From Elusimicrobiales bacterium (GTDB taxonomy: Bacteria; Elusimicrobiota; Elusimicrobia; Elusimicrobiales; Elusimicrobiaceae): a stretch of DNA of 39,388 nt. A model generated the notes under the pieces. The model was not told where the DNA came from, searched no databases, and saw only the letters and a program-made list of their open reading frames with translations. Position numbers and translations under genes: made by a program. Below, one piece after another: positions 21,538-31,484 of the stretch. How positions within the stretch are numbered: position 1 is the first letter of the stretch; each line of letters opens with the position of its first letter. The DNA is taken from the NCBI GenBank assembly GCA_028688475.1, contig JAQTYB010000011.1:1-39388 (forward strand), in the 5' to 3' direction.

Positions 21538-23355
21538 ATGTCTCCCGCGCAAGGGCTTTCCAGACGCAAATCGGTCAAAGAGGTGCTCGTGGACGAGCAT
21601 CTGCTTGACGCCGCCGCCGTGGACCAGGCGGAGGAAAACGCGCGCCGGGAAAAGAAAACCATACAGCAGTTCCTGGTGGAGCAGAACCTCGTAGAGAGGG
21701 CGAAGCTGCTGCGCGCCCTTTCCATCGCCTGGGAAGTGCAGTCCATAGACCTTTCCAAAGCCCCGCCTCCCGACAAAGAGATAATCCAGCTTATCCCCGA
21801 ATCCGCCGCCAGAAGGCATATGGCCGTTCCGTTCGCCAAGAACGATTCGGTGCTGTCAATCGCCATGTCCGACCCCAGGGATTTCTTCGTTCTCGAGGAC
21901 ATCAACCTGCGCACCGGGCTGGAGTTGCGCGCCTATCTGGCGCTGCCGCAGGACATCATGGCTCTCCTCGACGTGGCCTACGGCAGGAATGAAAGCGCGG
22001 TGATGGACAAGCTGCTCGCCTCGGTGCAGCAGCAGGAAAAAGACAAGGCCCAGCTCCCGCCGGAGGAAGGCGGGCAGATAGAGGTCCAGAAAGAGGAAAA
22101 GTCCGACATCACCGATATAGACGCCAGCGCGCCGGAAGTGGAAAAGTTCGTCAACGCCATAATACTCGGCGCGCTAAACCTCAAGGCGTCGGACATACAT
22201 ATCGAGCCTTTTGAAGACCCCACCGGCAAGTCCAGCAAGATGATGATACGCTACCGCGTGGACGGCATGCTGCGCGAGGCCAATTTCACCATGCCGTGGT
22301 CCTACCGCGCCGCGATAATCGCCAAGCTCAAGATTATGACCAACTCCATGGACATAACCGAGCGGCGCATCCCGCAAAGCGGGCGCATACAGATTCTGGC
22401 CAAAGGCAATCCCATAGAATTCCGCGTGGAAGTGGTGCCCACGGTTTACGGCGAGTCCGCCGTCATGCGCATACTCGACCGCAAGGCCGTGCAGGTGGAC
22501 ATTCACCGGCTGATGTTCCTGCCCGAAACGCTCGACAAGTTCCTGAGCCTGCTCAAGGGCATAGGCGGCAAGAAAAATTTCGGCCTGATAATCGTCTGCG
22601 GCCCCACGGGCTCGGGCAAGTCCACCACGCTTTACGCCGCGCTCAACCACGTCAACCGTCCGGACATCAAGATACTCACGGCGGAAAACCCCGTCGAATA
22701 CAACATAGACGGCATAGTGCAGGTGCCCGTCAACCCCGATATAAAACTGGGCGAGAACAAGAAGTTCGATTTCGCCGCCGCGCTGCGCTCGTTTCTGCGC
22801 CTGGACCCCGACGTCATAATGGTCGGCGAAATCCGCGACGAGGAGACCGCCCACATCGCCATGGAGGCGGCCATGACGGGGCATCTCGTTTTCTCCACCA
22901 TACACACAAACGACGCGCCCTCCGCCGTGACGCGCCTCGTGGAGATGGGCCTGCCGCCCTACGTCGTCATCGCCACCCTGAAAGCCGTGCTGGCGCAAAG
23001 GCTCGCCCGTAAACTTTGCGACAAATGCAAGCGCGCCGAAGACCCCACGCCGGAGGAACTGCTGGTTTTCAGGGAAAACAAGGTGGAAATACCTCCCGGC
23101 ACGAAATTCTACCGCCCGGTGGGCTGTCCCGACTGCAAGGATATCGGCTACCGCGGTCGGCTTGGCATACACGAACTGCTCATACTCAGCGACAGCGTCA
23201 AGACCTTCGCCCTCAAGCAGATGTCCGCCGGGCCGCTGCGGGAGTTCGCCATGCAGCAGGGCATGATGTCTTTGACCCAGGACGGGCTCAACAAGGTGAT
23301 AAGCGGCAGCACCACCGTGCGCGAGGTGCTGGGCGGCGCCGACGAGACTAAATGA
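21538..23355 (+). CDS. pilB: Type IV pilus assembly ATPase PilB/GspE
   Basis: 605-aa extension ATPase that powers pilus assembly at the inner membrane. Residues 1-150 form an MshEN/T2SSE_N-type domain, which binds c-di-GMP in some relatives. The core has Walker A GPTGSGKST (residues 355-363), Asp box and Walker B RLDPDVIMVGEIRDEETA, and His box GHLVFSTIHTNDAPSAVTRL. A tetracysteine zinc site follows (CDKCKRAED ... GCPDCKD). PilB is favoured over GspE because of the prepilin genes nearby, though they are in a separate operon. ATG 21538 follows AGAGGA. The HD-GYP gene starts 1 base after its stop. Confidence 0.92.
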   Translation: MSPAQGLSRRKSVKEVLVDEHLLDAAAVDQAEENARREKKTIQQFLVEQNLVERAKLLRALSIAWEVQSIDLSKAPPPDKEIIQLIPESAARRHMAVPFAKNDSVLSIAMSDPRDFFVLEDINLRTGLELRAYLALPQDIMALLDVAYGRNESAVMDKLLASVQQQEKDKAQLPPEEGGQIEVQKEEKSDITDIDASAPEVEKFVNAIILGALNLKASDIHIEPFEDPTGKSSKMMIRYRVDGMLREANFTMPWSYRAAIIAKLKIMTNSMDITERRIPQSGRIQILAKGNPIEFRVEVVPTVYGESAVMRILDRKAVQVDIHRLMFLPETLDKFLSLLKGIGGKKNFGLIIVCGPTGSGKSTTLYAALNHVNRPDIKILTAENPVEYNIDGIVQVPVNPDIKLGENKKFDFAAALRSFLRLDPDVIMVGEIRDEETAHIAMEAAMTGHLVFSTIHTNDAPSAVTRLVEMGLPPYVVIATLKAVLAQRLARKLCDKCKRAEDPTPEELLVFRENKVEIPPGTKFYRPVGCPDCKDIGYRGRLGIHELLILSDSVKTFALKQMSAGPLREFAMQQGMMSLTQDGLNKVISGSTTVREVLGGADETK

Positions 23356-23356
23356 C

Positions 23357-24463
23357 ATGACCATCAATTCCGACTCCGGTCCCTGCCTGCCCGAGGCTCT
23401 CGAAATACTTGCCCTCGCCAGCAGCCTCAATTCCATCGTGGATGTGGATACCCTGCTCCAGAAGATAGGCGACACCGCCGAGCGGCTTCTTGACTGCGAA
23501 GGCAGCTCCATAATGCTGCTCGACGAGACCGGCAAAACGCTCCAGTTCCGCGTGGCCACCGGCGCCAAAGGCACCGCGCTTAAAAAAATGGAACTGCCCG
23601 TGGGACAGGGCGTGGCCGGCTGGGTGGCGGCGCACGCCGAAGCCGTCCTGCTCGCCGACGTCGCGTCCGACAAGCGTTTCGCCGCGCAATTCGACCGCGC
23701 CACGGGGTATGAAACGCGCAGCCTGATGGCGGTGCCGCTCTTTACAAAAGGCGCGGTGATAGGCGTGGCGGAAGTGGTCAACAAAAAAAACGGCGCGCAG
23801 TTCACCCAGGCCGACATGGATTTGCTCAAAGGCCTGGCCGAGGCCGCCGCCGTCGCGGTTTCCAACGCCAGGATGATACGCGACCACAAGAATTTTTTCT
23901 CGCACCTGCTGGAACTGCTCGCCTCCACGATAGAGACCGCCAAGCCCGGCATGGAGTCCCACACCACCCACAGCGCCTATCTGGCGTGCGCGGTGGGGCG
24001 CCGCCTGGGCGTGAGCGAAGGCGAGTACCGCAGCATCTACTACGCAGGCCTGCTTCATGACATAGGCTATATCGGCATGAAAAGCCCCCGCCTTATGCGC
24101 GACGCCGGATTGCTGGCGACCGCGTCCGCGGAGGATTTGCATGTGGTCATGTCGGCGCGCATGCTTGAAGGCATAAACATTCTCCAGAGCGCCATTCCGC
24201 TCGTGCTGCATCATCACGAAAATTTCGACGGCACCGGATTTCCGGGCAAGCTCGCGGGGGCGGCGATACCTCTCGGGGCGCGGATACTGCGCCTCATAGA
24301 ATCCATGGAGGAATTGCGCATGGCCGGTGGGTTGCGGGGCGAGCCGCTTAAGCTGCGCGCCGTGAAGGAAGCCCGCGCGGGAGCCGGCACCCGGTTCGAC
24401 CCGCGCGTCGCGGACGCTTTCGTGCAACTGCTTGAGGAAGGCGAGCATATCTGGGAAATTTAG
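23357..24463 (+). CDS. GAF domain protein with HD-GYP-like phosphodiesterase domain
   Basis: 368-aa cytoplasmic protein. Residues about 15-165 are a GAF sensory domain (LLDCEGSSIMLLDETGKTL ... LPVGQGVAGWVAAH ... SLMAVPLFTKGAVIGVAEVVNK). Residues about 190-330 are HD-GYP-like, with His234-Asp235 in LLHDIGYIGM and HHHENFDGTGFPG (285-297). The usual HDIGK lysine is Tyr and GYP is GFP, so c-di-GMP hydrolysis is likely but not certain. Immediately following pilB, it probably adjusts c-di-GMP near the pilus motor. Confidence 0.85.
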   Translation: MTINSDSGPCLPEALEILALASSLNSIVDVDTLLQKIGDTAERLLDCEGSSIMLLDETGKTLQFRVATGAKGTALKKMELPVGQGVAGWVAAHAEAVLLADVASDKRFAAQFDRATGYETRSLMAVPLFTKGAVIGVAEVVNKKNGAQFTQADMDLLKGLAEAAAVAVSNARMIRDHKNFFSHLLELLASTIETAKPGMESHTTHSAYLACAVGRRLGVSEGEYRSIYYAGLLHDIGYIGMKSPRLMRDAGLLATASAEDLHVVMSARMLEGINILQSAIPLVLHHHENFDGTGFPGKLAGAAIPLGARILRLIESMEELRMAGGLRGEPLKLRAVKEARAGAGTRFDPRVADAFVQLLEEGEHIWEI

Positions 24464-24519
24464 CAAGCTGACGGACTTGCCTGACATTGGTGGTTAAATA
24501 GCCGGAAAAGGAGACTTGA

Positions 24520-26406
24520 ATGCAGTTCAAACATATATTGTCCGTTGCGGTCATGCTGGCGGCGCAACCGTCTTTCTCCAAGGAAATACCCCTGCGCGAT
24601 TTTTTCAGAAAGCCGGAGAAAGCCGGTTTTGATATATCGCCGGACGGCGCTTTCATCTCATTTCTCGCCCCCTATGAGCGCAGGATGAATATTTTCGTTC
24701 AAAAGCGCGGCACCGGTTATGCCGTGCGCGTAAGCTCCGAGACCAGGCGCGACCTTGCGGGTTACTTCTGGAAAGGCAACGACCATCTTGTCTATGTAAA
24801 GGATTTTGGCGGCGACGAAAATTTTCATCTGGTTTCCGTCTCCAGAGACGGCGGCAGCCTCAGGGACCTGACGCCGTTTGAAGGTGTCCGCGCCAGGATA
24901 ATAGATGACCTGCCGGACAGCGATACCGACCTCATTATCGGGCTCAACAAACGCAATAAAGAGATATTCGATGCTTACCGGCTCAATGCGGTTACGGGCG
25001 TAATGAGGCTGGTAGCGGAAAATCCGGGCAATATAACAGGGTGGCTTACCGATCATGACGGCAAGCTGCGTGCCGCAATCGCCATTGAAGGGACGGATTC
25101 CGTTCTGCTTTACCGCGCGTTGGAGAATGAGCTGTTCAAGCCCGTGCTGAAATTCTCCTACCGTGAGAATTTCAGCCCTCAGTTTTTCACCCCCGACAAT
25201 AAAAATCTCTACGCCCTTTCCGATATAGGACGGGACAAACAGGCTGTTGTGGAGTTTGACCCCGCCGCGGGCAAGGAAATCCGTGTCCTTTACGAAAATC
25301 CCGAGGTTGATGTGGACAGCCTGTCTTATTCGCGCAAGCGCAGGGTGCTGACCATGGCGCGCTATGCGAAGGTGAAAATGGAAAGAAAGTTTTTTGATGC
25401 CGAGACTGAATCTCTGGTGCGGGATGTGCAGGCGCGCTTGAAAGGCTATGAACTGAGCTTTGAGGGGTATGACAAAGCTGAGGATATCTATGTGTTGCGC
25501 GCCTATAGCGACCGCACAAAAGGAACGTACTACATTTATAATGCGACTGCAAAAAAACTGGCTAAGTTGTCTGAGGCTATGCCCTGGCTGGATGAAAACA
25601 ATATGGCAGAGATGCGTCCAGTCAGTTATAAATCGCGGGATGGGCTGACGATAAACGGCTATCTCACCCTTCCCAGGGGCGTTGCGCCTGAAAATCTGCC
25701 GGTTGTCGTAAATCCGCACGGCGGTCCGTGGGAGAGGGACACGTGGCGTTTCATTTCCGAAATACAGTTTCTGGCGAACCGTGGTTACGCGGTTTTGCAG
25801 ATGAATTTCCGCGGTTCAACCGGTTATGGACGCAAGTTTGTGGAAGCCTCCTTCAAGCAATGGGGCAAGGCCATGCAGGACGACATAACCGACGGCGTGA
25901 ACTACCTGGTCAAAGAGGGCATAGCCGACCCCAAACGCATAGCCATATACGGCGGCAGTTATGGCGGATATGCGACGCTCGCCGGTTTGGCCTTCACGCC
26001 GGACCTATATGCCTGCGGCGTGGATTATGTCGGGCCGTCGAACCTCCTCACCCTGCTGGCTTCCATACCTCCCTACTGGAAGCTTGAGCTGGAGCAGGAC
26101 TACGAAAAAATAGGCAACCCGGAAACTGAAAAAGAGCTGCTGAAGGCCGCTTCGCCGCTGTTTTCGGCTGACAGGATAAAAGCCCCTCTTTTCGTGGCGC
26201 AAGGCAAAAACGACCCGCGTGTGAGCATCAACGAGTCCAACCAGATTGTCGGCAGCCTGCGCCGGCGCGGCGTGCAGGTGGAGTATATGGTCAAGGACAA
26301 CGAAGGCCACGGTTTTCACAACGAGGAGAACCAATTCGATTTCTATGAGGCGATGGAAAAATTCCTCGCAAAGCATCTCAAACGCGGCGAAGCGGAGGCA
26401 AAATAA
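24520..26406 (+). CDS. Exported prolyl oligopeptidase family (S9) peptidase
   Basis: 628-aa S9 peptidase with a signal peptide (HILSVAVMLAAQPSFS). Residues about 30-370 form the beta-propeller that gates the active site. The C-terminal alpha/beta hydrolase domain has Ser480 (GGSYGGYATL), Asp565 (QGKNDPRV) and His597 (NEGHGFHNEEN), with the oxyanion segment NPHGGPWERD. It is of the dipeptidyl/acylaminoacyl peptidase type and probably acts in the periplasm on short peptides. AAGGAG precedes the ATG. Confidence 0.93.
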   Translation: MQFKHILSVAVMLAAQPSFSKEIPLRDFFRKPEKAGFDISPDGAFISFLAPYERRMNIFVQKRGTGYAVRVSSETRRDLAGYFWKGNDHLVYVKDFGGDENFHLVSVSRDGGSLRDLTPFEGVRARIIDDLPDSDTDLIIGLNKRNKEIFDAYRLNAVTGVMRLVAENPGNITGWLTDHDGKLRAAIAIEGTDSVLLYRALENELFKPVLKFSYRENFSPQFFTPDNKNLYALSDIGRDKQAVVEFDPAAGKEIRVLYENPEVDVDSLSYSRKRRVLTMARYAKVKMERKFFDAETESLVRDVQARLKGYELSFEGYDKAEDIYVLRAYSDRTKGTYYIYNATAKKLAKLSEAMPWLDENNMAEMRPVSYKSRDGLTINGYLTLPRGVAPENLPVVVNPHGGPWERDTWRFISEIQFLANRGYAVLQMNFRGSTGYGRKFVEASFKQWGKAMQDDITDGVNYLVKEGIADPKRIAIYGGSYGGYATLAGLAFTPDLYACGVDYVGPSNLLTLLASIPPYWKLELEQDYEKIGNPETEKELLKAASPLFSADRIKAPLFVAQGKNDPRVSINESNQIVGSLRRRGVQVEYMVKDNEGHGFHNEENQFDFYEAMEKFLAKHLKRGEAEAK

Positions 26407-26505
26407 GCGGCGGCTGTGTGTCGCACTCCTTGCGATTGCGGCAGACGGGGCGCAAAGATTTTTCACCGCGTTTGTGCAGTGACAGCAAAACAAGGCGCTA
26501 TCACC

Positions 26506-27363
26506 ATGGAACCCAAACCCCTTTATAAAGCCGTCGAGATGGAGGAATGGCTGGACCTGCGTTTCTTCCATCCCCTCGGCTGCCGGCTGGCGCTGGCGGC
26601 CAGGGCGCTGGGCCTCGTGCCCGACCAGGTGACTTACATCAGCATGGTTTTCGGCGTGGCCGGCGGCTTCATGCTGGCTTCCTGGAAAACCGCCGCGGCG
26701 GGCTGGGCGCTCATGGTATTCTCCAGCGTGCTCGACTCCGCCGACGGGCAGTTGGCGCGCATGACCGGCGGCGGCACGCTGCAGGGCCGCATTCTCGACG
26801 GCTTGATAGGATATTTCACGTTCACCGCGGCCTATATCGGGCTGCTGCTGCTCAATACCGGCTCGTCGCGCAGCCTGGGCGTGTTTGCGATGGCGTCGCT
26901 GATAGTTGCGGGCGGCGTTTTCACCGCGTTCGAATCCAGCCTTTATGATTTTTACCGCACCACGTTCGCGGCGATAGTTTCCAAAGGGACGCTTCCCGGC
27001 GGCGACAAGACGGAGGAACTGGGCTGGTTCCTGAAATTTTCCTACTCGAGTTACGGCGCCTACCAGAGATTTTTCGCCGCCAGCCATCTGCGGCTGCTGG
27101 CCGCTTTGCGCGCGAAATATCCGCAGGGCGCCGGCGAAGGCCTGCGCGCCGGCTATCTCCGGGCCAACCGCGCTAACGTGCACGTCTGGAACCTGCTGGG
27201 CGACAACACGCGTTTTCTGCTTATCGGTCTGTGCCTTGTCCTGCGCAGGCCGGAATGGTATTTCTACATCGTAATCGGGCCGCTGAGCGTTCTGATGCTG
27301 GCAATGACTCTGGTCCAGCGCCGCGCGGACCGCGAACTCGCTTCGGAGTTTCTGGAGAGTTGA
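26506..27363 (+). CDS. CDP-alcohol phosphatidyltransferase-like membrane protein
   Basis: 285-aa membrane protein of the CDP-alcohol phosphatidyltransferase family, which makes phospholipid head-group bonds. The signature D-x2-D-G-x2-A-R-x8-G-x3-D-x3-D is matched at Asp77, Asp80-Gly81, Ala84-Arg85, Gly94 and Asp98. The final Asp, thought to be the catalytic base, is Gly102. The central part holds several membrane helices, followed by a soluble insertion (about 165-225) before the last two helices. ATG 26506 is preferred; upstream codons are not hydrophobic and overlap the intergenic stretch. Confidence 0.78.
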   Translation: MEPKPLYKAVEMEEWLDLRFFHPLGCRLALAARALGLVPDQVTYISMVFGVAGGFMLASWKTAAAGWALMVFSSVLDSADGQLARMTGGGTLQGRILDGLIGYFTFTAAYIGLLLLNTGSSRSLGVFAMASLIVAGGVFTAFESSLYDFYRTTFAAIVSKGTLPGGDKTEELGWFLKFSYSSYGAYQRFFAASHLRLLAALRAKYPQGAGEGLRAGYLRANRANVHVWNLLGDNTRFLLIGLCLVLRRPEWYFYIVIGPLSVLMLAMTLVQRRADRELASEFLES

Positions 27364-27365
27364 AA

Positions 27366-28082
27366 ATGAAAAAATTGCTCATCACCTTATTCCTGGCCCT
27401 TCCGGCTGCGCCCGCGTCCTCCGCGGACCCCTTCGACGGTTTTGCCGCGAGAGTGACCGCAGACAACCTCAAGCCTTTCATGCGGGACCTGGGTTTTCTC
27501 CTGGCCGCCGACATCAACCATACCGGCAGAAGCCTCGGATTCTCCGGTTTCGACGTGGGCATACGCGACGGCGTGATACCGGGCCCGCGCTCCGGCGACA
27601 CCGTGCTGTCCAATACCTCGGTGGCGCTGCCCATAGTGCAGGCGGAGATAGGGATGCCGTTCCGTCTCGACGGCTTCATAAGGGGATTCGACTATCAGGG
27701 ATTTACGATGAGCGGCGGCGGCCTCAAGTGGGGGTTCACCCAGTTGTCGGACAAGCCGCACGCCTTCAGGGGAATGATTTACGCCGCCGGCCACGCGGGA
27801 GTGCACGAGAGTTTTTCCGTCACAAGTTTTTCGGGCGGCGTCGTCTGCTCGTGGCAGGCCGACGTGCTGGAGCCGTTCGTCTCCGCCGCCTATGAGAGGA
27901 CGCGGCTGACGGTCAGGCTGGCCGGCGACGCCGGCCTCATCGGCAGGGAAACGACGGTATACGACCCGCGCGTCACCGTCGGGCTCAATATCAGGCCGGG
28001 GCAGTTCGTGTACATGCACGCGGCTCTGAGCGCGGTATCGTCGCTGATGGGGTTCGAGTACTCGCTCGGCGTGAGATTTTAA
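27366..28082 (+). CDS. Small exported beta-barrel-like protein
   Basis: 238-aa protein with signal peptide KKLLITLFLALPAAPASSA. The mature part has alternating hydrophobic/polar strands, many Gly residues and a C-terminal ...YSLGVRF ending in Phe, as outer-membrane barrels do. No specific family was recognised. GGAGAG (27354-27359) lies in the end of the preceding gene and ATG 27366 follows its stop by 2 bases, so the two are coupled. Confidence 0.65.
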   Translation: MKKLLITLFLALPAAPASSADPFDGFAARVTADNLKPFMRDLGFLLAADINHTGRSLGFSGFDVGIRDGVIPGPRSGDTVLSNTSVALPIVQAEIGMPFRLDGFIRGFDYQGFTMSGGGLKWGFTQLSDKPHAFRGMIYAAGHAGVHESFSVTSFSGGVVCSWQADVLEPFVSAAYERTRLTVRLAGDAGLIGRETTVYDPRVTVGLNIRPGQFVYMHAALSAVSSLMGFEYSLGVRF

Positions 28083-28174
28083 CCGGTTTAGTTGCTGAGT
28101 TTCATGCAATTCCTCCTCTGAAGTTCAACCTGATTGCAGGCATCGCAATTACCAGTTTGGAAAAATAAGGTTTA

Positions 28175-28188
28175 TTGATTTGTATCAA
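28175..28188. promoter_or_regulatory. Perfect FNR/CRP-type site (distal)
   Basis: TTGAT-TTGT-ATCAA matches the FNR-family consensus TTGAT-N4-ATCAA without a mismatch. It is centred 22 bp upstream of a second site, i.e. on the same face of the helix, and about 63.5 bases before the inferred transcription start. Confidence 0.7.
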
Positions 28189-28196
28189 GCCGCCGG

Positions 28197-28210
28197 TTGA
28201 TTTGTGTCAA
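28197..28210. promoter_or_regulatory. Near-perfect FNR/CRP-type site (proximal)
   Basis: TTGAT-TTGT-GTCAA, one mismatch from the FNR consensus. If AATAAT (28233-28238) is the -10 element, the start would be near 28245 and this site is centred at about -41.5. That is the class II activator position and explains why no -35 is visible. Confidence 0.68.
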
Positions 28211-28232
28211 TGCGGGGCGCGCGGGTTTGTGG

Positions 28233-28238
28233 AATAAT
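28233..28238 (+). promoter_or_regulatory. Inferred -10 element of the acn-icd-aclBA operon
   Basis: AATAAT within GGAATAATAC. No -35 hexamer lies 16-18 bp upstream; the proximal FNR/CRP-type site takes its place. The leader to ATG 28297 would be about 50 bases. Confidence 0.45.
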
Positions 28239-28296
28239 ACAGAAAGCAAAACGGGAGCGGAGCGTCCGGCCCGCATTCAGCACGGGGAGTGGAAAC

Positions 28297-30231
28297 ATGG
28301 CCAAAAATATAGTGGAGAAAGTGCTTCTTGCCCATCTCAGGGAAGGCGATTATATCGCCGGAAAGGAAATCGGCATACGCATAGACCAGACCCTCACCCA
28401 GGACGCCACCGGCACGATGGCGTATCTGCAATTCGAGGCGCTCGGCCTCGGCGACGTAAAGACCGACCTTTCGGTTTCCTATGTGGACCACAACACGGTG
28501 CAGGTCGGTTTTGAAAACAACGACGACCATATTTATCTGCAAAGCGTAGCCGCCAAATTCGGCGTAGTTTATTCGCGCGCCGGAAACGGCATCTGCCATC
28601 AGGTGCATCTTGAACGCTTCGGCAAACCCGGCACCACGCTGCTGGGCTCGGACAGCCACACCCCCACCGGCGGCGGCGTCGGACAAATCGCCATCGGCGC
28701 GGGCGGCCTCGACGTGGCGGTGGCGATGGGCGGCGGATTATTCTACCTCGCGGCTCCGAAAGTTTACCTCGTAAAACTCTCCGGCAAATTGAACGACTGG
28801 GTGACGGCGAAAGATGTCGTCCTCAAAATGCTGGAACTGCTCTCCACCAGGGGCAACGTCGGCGTGATGCTTGAATACGGCGGCGAAGGCGTCAAAACCC
28901 TCAGCGTGCCCGAACGCGCCACCATAGCCAATATGGGCGCGGAAATGGGCGTCACCTGCTCCATCTTCCCGTCGGACGAAATCACGCGCGCGTTTTTAAC
29001 CGCGCAGGGCCGCGAGAAGGACTGGAGCGAACTTTCCGCCGACGCCGGCGCGAAATACGACCGCGTCATCGAACTGGACCTTTCCTCAATCGAACCGATG
29101 GCCGCCGCGCCGCACAGCCCCGGCAACGTCAAAAAGATTTCCGAACTGGAGGGCATGAAGGTGGACCAGGTGTGCATCGGCTCCTGCACCAACTCTTCTT
29201 ATAAGGACATGATGACCGTTGCCTCCGTGCTTAAAGGCAAGACCGTGAACAAAGACACCAGCCTCGGCATCGCTCCCGGCTCGCGGCAGATTCTTCAGAT
29301 GCTCGCCAAGAACGGCGCGCTGGCGGATATGATAGCCTCCGGCGCGCGCATCATGGAAAGCGCCTGCGGCTTCTGCATAGGAAATCACTTCTCGCCCAAA
29401 AGCGGCGGCGTTTCCATCCGCACCTCCAACCGCAATTTCGAGGCCCGCTCCGGCACGAAGGACGCGCAGGTTTATCTCACCAGCCCCGAAGCGGCGGCGG
29501 TAGCCGCTGTCACGGGCGCGTTCGCGGACCCGCGCAAATCCGGCGTGCGCTATCCTCGCGTGGCGGAGCCGGCGGAGTATCTGCTGGACGATTCGATGTT
29601 CATATTCCCGCAGCCGAAAGGCAAGAACGGCCCCGTGTTCCGCGGCCCCAACATCGGCGAGCCGCCGCGCAACGAGAAGATGCCGGAGTCTCTCTCCGGC
29701 GACGCGATGGCCAAACTGGGCGACAAAATAACCACCGACCATATCATGCCCGCCGGGGCGCGGCTGAAATACCGCTCCAACGTGCCGAAGTACGCCGAAT
29801 ATGTTTTCGAGAACGTGGACCCCACGTTCTCAAAACGCTGCCTTGAAAACAGGGCGAAGGGCGTGCAGAACATAATAGTCGCCGGCGAGTCCTACGGGCA
29901 GGGCTCCAGCCGCGAGCATGCCGCGATGTGCCCGATGTATCTGGGCGTCAAGGCGGTAATCGCAAAATCGTTCGAGCGCATACACGCGGCCAACCTGGTC
30001 AATTTCGGCATAGTGCCGCTGATATTCAGGAATCCCGCGGATTATGATGCGATTGAAAAGGGCGACAAGCTGTCGTCTGAAAACTGGCGCGCTGCGGTGG
30101 CGGCGGGCAAGACAGTCGTCATCAAAAACGAGCGCACCGGCGCGGCTATCGAATGCGGCTATTCCCTTTCGGAACGCCAGCGCGCGATAATAGCGGCGGG
30201 CGGACTGCTCAACTACACCACTTCCAAATAA
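28297..30231 (+). CDS. acn: Aconitate hydratase
   Basis: 644-aa aconitase interconverting citrate and isocitrate. [4Fe-4S] ligands are Cys297 ([12 protein letters not shown]) and Cys357/Cys360 (ACGFCIGNH). Substrate-binding motifs are [43 protein letters not shown] and [14 protein letters not shown] in the swivelling domain. Its length (about 640 aa) fits the shorter bacterial type often found with ATP-citrate lyase, not the ~890-aa AcnA/AcnB. ATG 28297 follows GGGGAG; a longer frame to 28204 would overlap the promoter. First gene of the operon. Confidence 0.95.
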   Translation: MAKNIVEKVLLAHLREGDYIAGKEIGIRIDQTLTQDATGTMAYLQFEALGLGDVKTDLSVSYVDHNTVQVGFENNDDHIYLQSVAAKFGVVYSRAGNGICHQVHLERFGKPGTTLLGSDSHTPTGGGVGQIAIGAGGLDVAVAMGGGLFYLAAPKVYLVKLSGKLNDWVTAKDVVLKMLELLSTRGNVGVMLEYGGEGVKTLSVPERATIANMGAEMGVTCSIFPSDEITRAFLTAQGREKDWSELSADAGAKYDRVIELDLSSIEPMAAAPHSPGNVKKISELEGMKVDQVCIGSCTNSSYKDMMTVASVLKGKTVNKDTSLGIAPGSRQILQMLAKNGALADMIASGARIMESACGFCIGNHFSPKSGGVSIRTSNRNFEARSGTKDAQVYLTSPEAAAVAAVTGAFADPRKSGVRYPRVAEPAEYLLDDSMFIFPQPKGKNGPVFRGPNIGEPPRNEKMPESLSGDAMAKLGDKITTDHIMPAGARLKYRSNVPKYAEYVFENVDPTFSKRCLENRAKGVQNIIVAGESYGQGSSREHAAMCPMYLGVKAVIAKSFERIHAANLVNFGIVPLIFRNPADYDAIEKGDKLSSENWRAAVAAGKTVVIKNERTGAAIECGYSLSERQRAIIAAGGLLNYTTSK

Positions 30232-30250
30232 AAACAGGAGAACGCGCACT

Positions 30251-31468
30251 ATGGCAAAAATAAAAGTAAAGACCCCCCTGGTGGAGATGGACGGCGACGA
30301 GATGACCCGCATCATATGGGCGATGATTAAAGACAAGCTCATACTGCCCTATCTCGACATAGACCTCAAATACTACGACCTCGGCGTAACAAAGCGCGAC
30401 CAGACCGACGATAAAATCACCACCGACGCCGGCAACGCGATAAAGCAGTACGGCGTGGGCGTGAAATGCGCCACCATCACCCCGGACAAGGAACGCATCA
30501 CCGAGTACAAGCTCAAAAAAGCGTGGCCTTCCCCCAACGGGCAGATACGCTCGATTCTAGACGGCACGGTGTTCCGCAAGCCCATTCTCGTCAAAAACAT
30601 AGCGCCCGCCGTGCGCAACTGGAAAAAACCCATTATGATAGGCCGCCACGCCTACGGCGACATCTACAAGGCGTCGGAACTCGTGGTGGACAAGCCCGGC
30701 AAGGTGGAAATGGTTTACACCCCGCAGGACGGCGCGGAACAGCGCGTCATCGTGCACGAGTTCAAGGGCGCCGGCGTGGTCATGGGAATGCACAACACGG
30801 ATAAATCAATCCGCTCTTTCGCGAAGGCCTGCATCAACTACGCGCTTTCGGAAAAGGTGGAGCTCTGGTTTTCCGCAAAGGACACCATCAGCAAGAAATA
30901 CGACGCGCATTTTCGTGCGCTGTTCGCCGAGGAAGTCGCCGCGCGCCAGTCCGAATTCGACAAGGCGGGCGTCAAGTACCGCTACCTACTCATAGACGAC
31001 GCCGTGGCCCAGATTATGAAGCACGAGGGCGGCATCATGTGGGCGGTCAAAAACTACGACGGAGACGTTATGAGCGACATGGTGGCCGCGGGTTTTGGCA
31101 GCCTCGGCATGATGACCTCGGTGCTTGTTTCCCCCGACGGGAAATTCGAGTACGAGGCCGCGCACGGCACCGTAAAACGCCACTATTACGAGCACCTCAA
31201 GGGCAACGCGACCAGCACCAACTCGGTGGCTTCCATATTCGCGTGGACCGGCGCGATTAAAAAACGCGGCGAGCTTGACAATACCCCGGACGTCACGGCT
31301 TTCGGCGACAGAATCGAAAAGGCGGTCATAAGCTGCATAGAGTCCGGCATAGTGACCAAGGACCTCGTGCCTCTTATGGACCCCAAGCCCGCCAAACACC
31401 AGACCACGGAGGAATTTATAGACGCCGTGGCCTTGAAACTTAAACAAAGCGAACCGGTGCATGCGTAA
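30251..31468 (+). CDS. icd: Isocitrate dehydrogenase, NADP-dependent, eukaryote-like type
   Basis: 405-aa isocitrate dehydrogenase of the type II (homodimeric, eukaryote-like) subfamily, as shown by [56 protein letters not shown] and [12 protein letters not shown]. The C-terminal half contains [23 protein letters not shown] and [31 protein letters not shown], including the NADP-site segment. It converts isocitrate to 2-oxoglutarate, or the reverse in a reductive cycle. AGGAG precedes the ATG; the gap from acn is 19 bases. Confidence 0.96.
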   Translation: MAKIKVKTPLVEMDGDEMTRIIWAMIKDKLILPYLDIDLKYYDLGVTKRDQTDDKITTDAGNAIKQYGVGVKCATITPDKERITEYKLKKAWPSPNGQIRSILDGTVFRKPILVKNIAPAVRNWKKPIMIGRHAYGDIYKASELVVDKPGKVEMVYTPQDGAEQRVIVHEFKGAGVVMGMHNTDKSIRSFAKACINYALSEKVELWFSAKDTISKKYDAHFRALFAEEVAARQSEFDKAGVKYRYLLIDDAVAQIMKHEGGIMWAVKNYDGDVMSDMVAAGFGSLGMMTSVLVSPDGKFEYEAAHGTVKRHYYEHLKGNATSTNSVASIFAWTGAIKKRGELDNTPDVTAFGDRIEKAVISCIESGIVTKDLVPLMDPKPAKHQTTEEFIDAVALKLKQSEPVHA

Positions 31469-31484
31469 CGAGGCATAAAAAATC

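Noticed and set aside
22174-24487. Long minus-strand ORFs (597 and 379 codons) opposite pilB and the HD-GYP gene
   Set aside because: The plus-strand frames carry full catalytic motifs; the opposite frames have no recognisable features.
28133-28149. ATTGC...GCAAT inverted repeat as a terminator for the barrel-like gene
   Set aside because: The arms are only 5 bp and no T-run follows.
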